A stretch of 28,906 bases of DNA from an uncultured Rhodanobacteraceae bacterium. Its GTDB lineage: Bacteria > Pseudomonadota > Gammaproteobacteria > Xanthomonadales > SZUA-5. Under the pieces are notes generated by a model. That model was not told the DNA's origin. It saw only the letters and a list, made by a program, of their open reading frames with translations, and made no database searches. The stretch covers positions 1 through 28,906 of the forward strand of contig CALEZI010000069.1 of assembly GCA_937928755.1 (NCBI GenBank). Direction: 5' to 3'. Of this stretch, positions 22,771 through 28,906 are shown one piece after another; the first letter of the stretch is position 1, and each line of letters starts with the position of its first letter. Both the position numbers and the translations under genes were made by a program.

Positions 22771-24858
22771 ATGGCACAGCAGCGCAGCAAGGTCGGTCAT
22801 TACGACATCGTCGCCGAACTCGGGCGCGGTGGCATGGGCGTGGTCTACAAGGGCTTCGAAGCCTCGTTGCACCGCCACGTGGCGATCAAGATGCTGTCCG
22901 AGGCCCTGGCCGACGACGCCATGGTGGTCGAGCGCTTCTATCGCGAAGCGCGCAGCATGGCGCAGCTCAACGATCCGCACATCGTGCAGATCTACATGGT
23001 CGGCGAGGACGCCGGCCAGCCGTTCTTCGCGATGGAGTTCGTCGAGGGCGAATCGCTGAGCCAGCGCCTCAAGCGCGATCGTCGTCTGGATCCCGTGGAA
23101 GCCGCGCGCATTCTGCTGCAGGTGGCGCAAGGTCTGGCCGCGGCTCATGATCGTGGCGTCATCCACCGCGACATCAAGCCGGCCAACCTGCTGATCACCC
23201 AGCGGGGCCTGGTCAAGGTCGCCGATTTCGGCATTGCGCTGGCCACCCAGGACTTCAACAAGAAACTCACCGGGACCGGCCAGTTTGTCGGTACGCCCGG
23301 CTACCTGTCGCCGGAAGTGTGCCTGGGCAAAGCGGTCGACCAGCGTTCCGATCTGTTCGCGCTGGGCATCGTGTTCTACGAGATGCTGACCGGGCAGTCG
23401 CCGTACAAGGATGAATCGCCGCTGGGCATGATGCTCGAAGTGGTCCAGGCGGAGATTCCGGATGTGCGCCTGGTCACCGATGGCATCGATCCGCGGCTGG
23501 CGGAGATCCTCAAGCGCATGGTGGCCAAGGATCCGGCCGACCGATACCCCGACTGCCATCAACTGATCGCCGACCTGGTTGCTGCCGGGGTGAACACGGC
23601 GATGCCGGTGACGCCAGCCAGAGCGGCCGTGAATCCGATCGTCGGCACCGTGGTCAATGCGCCGACTCCGCCGGAAATGCAGCGCCTGCAGACCCCTGCG
23701 CCTGCGCCCGTGCCGGACTACTCGACAGTTGCATCGCGCGAGCAGGCGATGCCGGCACCCGCAGCGCCGATCGTAGCCGCCGCTGCCCCGGTGCGCCCGG
23801 CGCTGGTGCAATCGCGCAAGTCTTCGGCCCTGCCGTGGGCCGCCGCAGTAGTGGCTTTGGTTGCGGCGGGCGGCGGAGCGGCCTGGTATTTCGGCGGCGC
23901 CGACCGCGACCAGGCGGCGCCGCTGGCCCTCGTTGCGGCGACCCCCTCGCCGGCGCCGACCAGCGCGCCTGATCCCGCGCCCGCGGTGGTGTCGAATCCA
24001 CCGGTCACGGCGTCGCCGACCACCGCAACCGGCGGCAGCAGCCAGGCCGTGGCTGACTCCGCGGTCTCCGCACCGGTGAGTGCGCCAGTGAGCGACATGA
24101 CCGCCGGCACCGCCGCGGATGCGCCGCCGCCCACCACGGCGGAAGCGATCCCCACTGCTGCAGCCACGCTGCCGGTCGAATCGGCGCCGGTCGAGGCGGT
24201 CGCGACGGTCGCAACCGCGAGCGGTGCGCCTGCTCCACGCGCCAGCGCCCCGGTCAATGCAGAAAGCCCACAATCCGCAGAGATCGGTGCGCGCCTTGCC
24301 GATCTGCGCGAACAACGTCGCGAGCGCCGCGAGGCACGCGCCGAATCCGGCGGCGGCAAACCGCAATACGCCAAGGCGACGCCCGCGCCGAGCCCGCAGG
24401 CGCCCGCTTATGCCGGACCGCCGCGCGTGCTGGTGCTCGGCTTCGGCGATCCGGCGGTGGCGGGCAGCGCCGAAATGGCCATCGAAGAGCGCCTGTCCGA
24501 GGCCGGCCTCGACCTCGTCGACGAGGATTTCGTGGCCGGCCTCAGTGGCATCGAGGACGGCAGTCCCGACATGGCACGGTTGGTGGCCAACGCCGGTCGC
24601 CACGCCGAGTACGTAGTGGTCGTGCGCGTGGTGCCGATCGGCGAGCAGTTGCTGACTTTCTATGGCGAGGCGATGACCCAGTACACCGCTCGCCTGGATG
24701 TGGGCGCCTTTGATGTGCGCAACAAGCGCAAGCTGGGGGCCGGCTGGCAGGCACAGGTCAGCTTCACCCACCTGAATGCCGCCCCGAACACGCGCGAGGC
24801 GATCGCCCCGTACCTCGGCCGCATCGCCCAGGGCCTCGGAGCGCGCGGGCGCGGTTGA
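22771..24858 (+). CDS. Transmembrane Ser/Thr protein kinase (PknB-type) with an unusual C-terminal domain
   Basis: A 695-residue Hanks-type kinase. Kinase domain, residues about 10-275: LGRGGMGVVYKG (P-loop), HVAIKML with Lys40, VIHRDIKPANLL (catalytic Asp134), VADFGIAL (Asp152), GTPGYLSPE, and a full C-lobe. A Pro/Ala-rich juxtamembrane linker follows, then one transmembrane helix (LPWAAAVVALVAAGGGAAWY, about 354-373), an Ala/Pro/Thr/Val-rich spacer of about 170 residues, and a folded domain from about 550 (RVLVLGFGDPAVAGSAEMAI to the end). That domain lacks PASTA repeats. Its beta-alpha pattern (DEDFVAG, EYVVVVRVVPIG, YTARLDVGAFDV) recalls LpoB/CsgG-like periplasmic folds, which is a guess. 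A periplasm-sensing signalling role is likely. ATG at 22771, weak GAGAG upstream. Confidence 0.93.
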   Translation: MAQQRSKVGHYDIVAELGRGGMGVVYKGFEASLHRHVAIKMLSEALADDAMVVERFYREARSMAQLNDPHIVQIYMVGEDAGQPFFAMEFVEGESLSQRLKRDRRLDPVEAARILLQVAQGLAAAHDRGVIHRDIKPANLLITQRGLVKVADFGIALATQDFNKKLTGTGQFVGTPGYLSPEVCLGKAVDQRSDLFALGIVFYEMLTGQSPYKDESPLGMMLEVVQAEIPDVRLVTDGIDPRLAEILKRMVAKDPADRYPDCHQLIADLVAAGVNTAMPVTPARAAVNPIVGTVVNAPTPPEMQRLQTPAPAPVPDYSTVASREQAMPAPAAPIVAAAAPVRPALVQSRKSSALPWAAAVVALVAAGGGAAWYFGGADRDQAAPLALVAATPSPAPTSAPDPAPAVVSNPPVTASPTTATGGSSQAVADSAVSAPVSAPVSDMTAGTAADAPPPTTAEAIPTAAATLPVESAPVEAVATVATASGAPAPRASAPVNAESPQSAEIGARLADLREQRRERREARAESGGGKPQYAKATPAPSPQAPAYAGPPRVLVLGFGDPAVAGSAEMAIEERLSEAGLDLVDEDFVAGLSGIEDGSPDMARLVANAGRHAEYVVVVRVVPIGEQLLTFYGEAMTQYTARLDVGAFDVRNKRKLGAGWQAQVSFTHLNAAPNTREAIAPYLGRIAQGLGARGRG

Positions 24859-24890
24859 GGGCAGGCAGCCGCGGCGATGCGCTGCTTCCC

Positions 24891-24956
24891 TGAGGGAGCG
24901 GGCTTGTCCCGCGAGCTCTGACAGCCCGAGCTCGCGACGCAAGGTCGCTCGCACAG
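24891..24956. repeat. Degenerate REP pair, family 2-like
   Basis: GAGGGAGCGGGCTTGTCCCG with inner GCGAGCTC/GAGCTCGC arms and a right end GGTCGCTCGCACAG that has drifted from the usual form. It lies 33 bases after the kinase stop. Confidence 0.65.
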
Positions 24957-24985
24957 AAAGCCACGCACGGTTCACGCAGGTCCAT

Positions 24986-24991
24986 TAGACT
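24986..24991 (+). promoter_or_regulatory. Possible -10 box (TAGACT) of speA
   Basis: CATTAGACTG, 32 bases before the speA ATG; the same TTAGACT occurs before the UPF0114 gene. No clear -35. Confidence 0.38.
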
Positions 24992-25023
24992 GCCCGCCCC
25001 TTGAGCTTGCTGGTGCCCGGTCG

Positions 25024-26901
25024 ATGACGGATTGGACGATTGCGCAGGCGCGCCGAACCTACAGCGTGCCGCATTGGTCGGAAGGCTATGTCGATGTCGA
25101 CGATGCCGGCAACGTGGTGGTGCGCCCAAACGGCGCCGATGGCCCGACGCTGTCGCTGCCGGCGGTGATCGGCGAGGCGGCGCGACAAGGCTTGCGCATC
25201 CCGCTGCTGCTGCGATTTCCGGAAATCCTCGGTAATCGATTGCGGCGCTTGCAGGGTGCGTTCGCCCAGGCGATGTCCGATCGCCACTACAACGGCGGCT
25301 ACACCGCGATCTTCCCGATCAAGGTCAACCAGCAGCGCGATGTAGTCGGCGCGCTGGTGCGCGCCGGCGACAGCGGTTTTGGCCTGGAAGCCGGCAGCAA
25401 GCCGGAGCTGATGACGGTGCTGGCGATGAGCCGCGGCGGCACCATCGTCTGCAATGGCTACAAGGACCGCGAGTACATCCGCCTGGCGCTGATCGGGCGC
25501 AAGCTCGGCCTGGATGTCTACATCGTCATCGAGAAAGCCAACGAACTGCAGCTGGTGATCGAGGAGGCGGCGCGCCTCAATGTGCAGCCGCTGCTAGGCG
25601 TGCGCATGCGGCTGGTGTCGATCGGCGCCGGCAAGTGGCAGAACACCGGTGGCGACAAGGCCAAGTTCGGCTTGATGCCGCGCCAGGTGCTCGAATTGTC
25701 GGCGGCGTTGAAGGCGGCCGGCCTCGGCGACGCGCTGAAACTGCTGCACTTCCACATGGGCTCGCAGATTTCCAACGTGCGCGACATCGCGCAGGGCATG
25801 CGCGAGGCGGTGCGCTATTTCGTCGAACTCAGCAAGCTTGGTCACCAGATCAGCCATGTCGATGTCGGCGGTGGCCTCGGCGTTGACTACGAGGGCACGC
25901 GCTCGCGCAGTTTCTGTTCGATCAACTACGGGCTGGAGCAGTACGCGCAGAGCATCGTCGCGCCGCTGGCCGAGGCCTGCATCGAGCACGGTCTGGCGCA
26001 TCCGCATGTGCTCACCGAATCCGGTCGCGCGCTGACCGCGCACCACGCGGTGCTGGTCACCGACGTCACCGCCGTCGAGCGCATGCCCGAGGGCAACCCC
26101 GCAGCCGGCGCGCACGCGCACTCGAGTGCGCTGAAGCACCTGCACGAGTTGTACGGCGATCTCAGCCGGCGCCCGCTGCTGGAGGTCTACCAGGAAGCCC
26201 AGCACTACCAGCAGGAAGGCCAGACCCTGTTCGCGCTTGGCGCGCTGTCGCTGGAAGAGCGTGCCGCGCTGGACGACGTCTATTACGCCATCGTGCACGC
26301 AATCCTGGCGCGCCTCAAGCACGATGGCCGCGGCCAGCAGCAGGCGATCGACGAGATCACCGAGAAGCTCGCCGACAAGCTGTTCATCAATCTGTCGATC
26401 TTCCAGTCGATGCCGGATGTGTGGGCGCTGGAGCAGATCTTCCCGATCATGCCGCTCGCCGGGCTCGACCAGCGTCCGACGCGGCGCGCCGTGCTGGAAG
26501 ACCTGACCTGCGACTCCGATGGCCGCATCGACCACTATGTCGACAGCGAAACGCTGAAGAGCACGCTGCCGGTGCACGCGCCGGTCGAAGGCAAGCCTTA
26601 CCACCTCGGCGTGTTCATGGTCGGCGCCTACCAGGAAACGCTCGGCGACATGCACAACCTGTTCGGCGATACCGACAGCGTCTGCGTGCGCAGCAGCGAA
26701 GGTGGCTTCGTGCTCGAAGACGCGCGCCAGGGCGACCGCACCGACGAGCTGTTGCGCTACGTCGGCTACGACATCGACCACCTGCGCATGGCCTACCGCG
26801 CCAAGATCGCCGCCGCCGGCCTCGACCCGGCCGACGCCAAACGCGTTGCCGAGTCGCTGGAGACGGGGTTGGTTGGATATACCTATTTGCACGATGAATG
26901 A
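25024..26901 (+). CDS. speA: Biosynthetic arginine decarboxylase
   Basis: A 625-residue PLP-dependent fold-III decarboxylase that makes agmatine from arginine, the entry to putrescine and polyamine synthesis. PLP-binding Lys100 lies in IFPIKVNQQR. Other blocks are GFGLEAGSKPEL, LLHFHMGSQISN (from about 240), VDVGGGLGVDYEG, and the C-terminal active-site segment LTCDSDGRIDHY with Cys496. The length is close to that of other gammaproteobacterial SpeA proteins. ATG at 25024 has no clear Shine-Dalgarno, but the N-terminus YSVPHWSEGYVDVDDAGNV matches the family. No other polyamine gene is next to it here. A family-1 REP pair follows the stop by 9 bases. Confidence 0.97.
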   Translation: MTDWTIAQARRTYSVPHWSEGYVDVDDAGNVVVRPNGADGPTLSLPAVIGEAARQGLRIPLLLRFPEILGNRLRRLQGAFAQAMSDRHYNGGYTAIFPIKVNQQRDVVGALVRAGDSGFGLEAGSKPELMTVLAMSRGGTIVCNGYKDREYIRLALIGRKLGLDVYIVIEKANELQLVIEEAARLNVQPLLGVRMRLVSIGAGKWQNTGGDKAKFGLMPRQVLELSAALKAAGLGDALKLLHFHMGSQISNVRDIAQGMREAVRYFVELSKLGHQISHVDVGGGLGVDYEGTRSRSFCSINYGLEQYAQSIVAPLAEACIEHGLAHPHVLTESGRALTAHHAVLVTDVTAVERMPEGNPAAGAHAHSSALKHLHELYGDLSRRPLLEVYQEAQHYQQEGQTLFALGALSLEERAALDDVYYAIVHAILARLKHDGRGQQQAIDEITEKLADKLFINLSIFQSMPDVWALEQIFPIMPLAGLDQRPTRRAVLEDLTCDSDGRIDHYVDSETLKSTLPVHAPVEGKPYHLGVFMVGAYQETLGDMHNLFGDTDSVCVRSSEGGFVLEDARQGDRTDELLRYVGYDIDHLRMAYRAKIAAAGLDPADAKRVAESLETGLVGYTYLHDE

Positions 26902-26910
26902 TCCGCTCAT

Positions 26911-26983
26911 GTAGGAGCGACGTGTACGTCGCGACATCGCTGGCCGGTCGCAGCCCTGGTCGCGACGTACACGTCGCTCCTAC
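26911..26983. repeat. REP pair, family 1, copy 4
   Basis: GTAGGAGCGACGTGTACGTC and exact complement GACGTACACGTCGCTCCTAC, spacer of about 33 bases. It lies between speA and the dehydrogenase gene. Confidence 0.9.
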
Positions 26984-27013
26984 AAGAGCTCTCGACTTCG
27001 CGGGAAACCGATC

Positions 27014-27895
27014 ATGAAATCTTCCTTCATCGGCCTCGGCGCGATGGGCGCGCCGATGGCGCGCCACCTCGCTTCGCGTGGCTTGCTTGCCGCGGTATGG
27101 AACCGCACGCGTGAACGCGCCACTGAACTGGCTGCTGAACTCGGCGTCAGTGCGCCCGAATCACTCGCTGATGTCGCCGCGCAGAGTGATCTGGTGTTCG
27201 TCTGCGTCTCTGCCGACGCCGATGTGCGCAGCGTGGTCGCGGCGCTGAAGCCGGGACTGCGCGCCGGCAGCATCGTCGTCGACACCTCGACGGTGTCGAT
27301 GCAGACGGCCACCGATCTGGCGACCGAGCTGAAGGCGATCGGGGTCGACTTCCTCGACGCGCCACTGACCGGTGGTGTCGAGGGCGCGCGAAACGGGCGC
27401 CTGAGCGTGATGGTCGGCGGCGATGAGGCGGTGCTCGAACGCGCACGACCAGCCTTCGAGGCGTTCTCCGCGCGCGTCACGCGCATGGGCGATGTCGGCG
27501 CCGGCCAGGCGACCAAGGCGGTCAACCAGGTGATGATCGGCGGCATCGCCGAGGCGGTGTGCGAGGCGCTGGCCTTTGGCGAGGCCCTTGGCCTGCCGCG
27601 CGCCGAACTGCTCGCCGTGCTGACCGCTGGCGCGGCCAACAGCTGGTTCCTGGAAAAGCGCGGCCAGAGCATGCTCGAAGGGCGCTTCGACAGCGGCTTC
27701 AAACTCGGCCTGCTGCACAAGGACCTCGGCATCGTGCAGGCGATGGCCGCCGCTCTTGGCACCCGTATGCCGACCGTCGATGCCGCGTACGCCGACTATT
27801 CGACGCTGATGGCGGAAGGCCGCGCCGACGACGAGATTTCCTCGCTCGTGCGGATCAAGCGGAGGTTGTTTGAAGAGGGGGCGAAGGCTGGGTGA
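27014..27895 (+). CDS. NAD(P)-dependent beta-hydroxyacid dehydrogenase (3-hydroxyisobutyrate dehydrogenase family)
   Basis: A 293-residue member of the 3-hydroxyisobutyrate/tartronate-semialdehyde reductase family. N-terminal Rossmann motif FIGLGAMGAPMARHL (residues 5-19), with WNRTRER after the second strand: Asn-Arg-Thr there suggests NADP preference, by analogy with related glyoxylate and succinate-semialdehyde reductases. Substrate-binding block DAPLTGGVEGARNG; catalytic Lys168 in GQATKAVNQ; GFKLGLLHKDLGI in the C-terminal helical domain. The substrate cannot be fixed from sequence, and there is no valine-catabolism, glyoxylate or garD/garL neighbour. ATG at 27014 has GCGGGAAA about 9 bases upstream. 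It is followed by a long repeat region before the SGNH gene. Confidence 0.92.
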   Translation: MKSSFIGLGAMGAPMARHLASRGLLAAVWNRTRERATELAAELGVSAPESLADVAAQSDLVFVCVSADADVRSVVAALKPGLRAGSIVVDTSTVSMQTATDLATELKAIGVDFLDAPLTGGVEGARNGRLSVMVGGDEAVLERARPAFEAFSARVTRMGDVGAGQATKAVNQVMIGGIAEAVCEALAFGEALGLPRAELLAVLTAGAANSWFLEKRGQSMLEGRFDSGFKLGLLHKDLGIVQAMAAALGTRMPTVDAAYADYSTLMAEGRADDEISSLVRIKRRLFEEGAKAG

Positions 27896-27935
27896 AGCGG
27901 GGCACGGGAACTGCATGCTGCGCGGCGGCTTCTGA

Positions 27936-28014
27936 CTTTGTGGGTCCAGACAAGTCTGGACGCTCTTGCGTTTTCCGGGCGGAGAAGCGTCCAGACAAGT
28001 CTGGACCCACAAAG
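27936..28014. repeat. Paired GTCCAGAC dyads in inverted orientation
   Basis: CTTTGTGGGTCCAGACAAGT to GGACGCT (27936-27964) is repeated inverted at 27986-28014. The 29-base arms match except for the central AA/TT. Each arm carries its own GTCCAGAC-aa-GTCTGGAC dyad, so the locus can fold as one long hairpin or two small ones. A single unit is at 14357-14374. Confidence 0.85.
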
Positions 28015-28036
28015 AGCCCGCATCGTGCGAGCCTTT

Positions 28037-28084
28037 CCCGAGTCCCGAGTCCCGAGTCCCGAGTCCCGAGTCCCGAGTCCCGAG
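28037..28084. repeat. Heptanucleotide tandem repeat (CCCGAGT)
   Basis: Six exact copies of CCCGAGT (28037-28078) and a partial seventh (CCCGAG), ending 5 bases before the SGNH hydrolase ATG at 28090. Copy number could vary by strand slippage and change the leader length. Confidence 0.92.
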
Positions 28085-28089
28085 CCTTC

Positions 28090-28785
28090 ATGATCAAACG
28101 CCCTCTCTTCTGGCTCTCCCTGCCGCTGCTGCTGCCGCAAGGCCTGTGGGTCAAGCGCACCGCGCGACGCTTGCCGCCGGCTGACGGTGCAAGGTCGGGC
28201 GTGGTCGGCAGCGGCCCGACGCGGCGCCTGCTGCTGGTCGGCGACTCGATCATCGCCGGCGTCGGCGTCGAGCAACTGGCCGACGCGCTGCCGGGCCAGC
28301 TGGCGCGCGCATTGGCGGAGCATCATCGCTGCCGGATCGAGTGGCATGCACACGGTGACAACGGCGCCAGTTGCGCCGATCTGCTGCGACAGTTGCCGGC
28401 GCTGCCGGCGATGCAAGCGGACTGGATTTTCGTGTCGGTCGGCGTCAACGACGTCACCCGACTGACCACTGCGCGCGCCTGGCGCCTGCAGTTGACGGCG
28501 CTGCTGACGGCGTTGGCGATCCACTCGCCGCAGGCGCAGGTCCTGCTCGCGGGCGTGCCACCGATGCAGCGCTTTCCCGGATTGCCGTCACCGCTCAGGC
28601 AAGTGTTCGGCTGGCGCGCGGGGCGGTTGGACGGCGTCGGTCGGCAGGTCGCCGCGGGCATCGAGAATGTGCAGCACGTGCCGACGCCGGTGCCGGACGA
28701 TCCGGCCGCGTTTGCCAGCGATGGCTACCACCCGAATGCGCAGGCGTGCGCGGTGTGGGCAAGGGTCATTGCGGAGGGGACCTGA
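28090..28785 (+). CDS. SGNH/GDSL-family hydrolase
   Basis: A 231-residue esterase/lipase-type hydrolase. The four SGNH blocks are visible: LLVGDSIIAGVG with nucleophile Ser53; GDNGASCADLL with the block-II Gly; VSVGVNDVTRLT with Asn120; and SDGYHPN with catalytic Asp211 and His214. The N-terminus has a hydrophobic segment (FWLSLPLLLPQGLWV), probably a signal anchor or uncleaved export signal. The substrate is not identifiable; relatives act on lipids, thioesters or acetylated glycans. ATG at 28090 is the only start consistent with that hydrophobic N-terminus. The frame is open further upstream, through the CCCGAGT tandem repeat. No Shine-Dalgarno is present. Confidence 0.9.
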   Translation: MIKRPLFWLSLPLLLPQGLWVKRTARRLPPADGARSGVVGSGPTRRLLLVGDSIIAGVGVEQLADALPGQLARALAEHHRCRIEWHAHGDNGASCADLLRQLPALPAMQADWIFVSVGVNDVTRLTTARAWRLQLTALLTALAIHSPQAQVLLAGVPPMQRFPGLPSPLRQVFGWRAGRLDGVGRQVAAGIENVQHVPTPVPDDPAAFASDGYHPNAQACAVWARVIAEGT

Positions 28786-28803
28786 GTTCAGGGTGGTACT
28801 TCG

Positions 28804-28906
28804 CTCTGGTGGAGCTTTGCTGTGGTGGAGCTTTGCTGTGCTGGAGCTTTAGCTGTGGTGGAGCTTTGGCTGTGGTGGAGCTTTGCTGTGGTGGAGCTTT
28901 GGCTGT
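28804..28906. repeat. Tandem repeat of 16-17 bp (CTGTGGTGGAGCTTTG)
   Basis: Six units of 16, 16, 16, 17, 17 and 16 bases starting at 28804, 28820, 28836, 28852, 28869 and 28886, with a seventh cut by the window end. The third unit differs by GCTGG for GGTGG and final A. The repeat starts 18 bases after the SGNH hydrolase stop. There are no unique spacers, so it is not a CRISPR. Confidence 0.93.

Noticed and set aside
22116..22790. A longer form of the exported hypothetical starting at 22790.
   Set aside because: It would overlap the kinase start on the other strand, and the extra residues lack a signal or domain. The signal peptide begins at 22586.
28804..28906. A CRISPR array at the window end.
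   Set aside because: The units are contiguous 16-17 bp repeats with no unique spacers, and there is no cas gene.

Overview
The window is GC-rich, gene-dense bacterial chromosome. Its gene content and order (ETF-ubiquinone oxidoreductase, mutM, ppc, a zwf-pgl-edd-glk-eda block, biosynthetic speA, a SPOR-domain protein) fit a gammaproteobacterium of the Lysobacterales (Xanthomonadales). That placement is inferred from gene content, with moderate confidence. I see no rRNA or tRNA gene, CRISPR array, transposase, integrase or prophage gene.

Layout. 1-579: end of a SPOR-domain cell-envelope protein. 808-2406: ETF-ubiquinone oxidoreductase. 2537-8185, all minus strand, transcription running SNF2/SWIM helicase, DUF4124 protein, LOG-family phosphoribohydrolase, mutM. 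8447-10015: a secreted protein of unknown function. 10097-12811: ppc on the minus strand. 12812-13312: gene-free, two repeat elements. 13313-15208: a small membrane/coiled-coil protein and two inner-membrane proteins (UPF0114/YqhA and DUF2238/YjdF). 15359-21667: the Entner-Doudoroff block zwf, pgl, edd, glk, eda. 21673-22586: an NTF2-like protein and an exported hypothetical, both minus. 22771-24858: a transmembrane Ser/Thr protein kinase. 25024-26901: speA. 27014-28785: a beta-hydroxyacid dehydrogenase and an SGNH hydrolase.

How the genes fit together. Glk and Zwf feed glucose into the 6-phosphogluconate branch, Pgl hydrolyses the lactone, and Edd and Eda split 6-phosphogluconate to pyruvate and glyceraldehyde-3-phosphate. 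Ppc replenishes oxaloacetate. ETF-QO passes electrons from flavoprotein dehydrogenases to ubiquinone.

The most unusual feature is the repeat content of the intergenic space. At least six families are present: (1) GTAGGAGCGACG-type REP pairs, four copies; (2) TGTGGGAGCGGG-type REP pairs, three copies; (3) elements of about 150-180 bp with a purine arm (GGGAAAAGGAAAATGG-like), a variable core and a complementary pyrimidine arm, five copies, each between a stop codon and the next co-directional start, three of them within the Entner-Doudoroff block; (4) GTCCAGAC/GTCTGGAC dyads; (5) CGCAAAGGACGCAAAGG repeats; (6) a TTGGGC/GCCCAA element. Two tandem repeats flank the SGNH hydrolase gene. Repeats also enter coding sequence: a whole REP pair lies in frame inside pgl, a purine arm encodes the end of Glk, and a CGCAAAGG repeat encodes the end of the NTF2-like protein. 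Family 3 is the best candidate here for something not described before. I found no novel defence or biosynthetic system.
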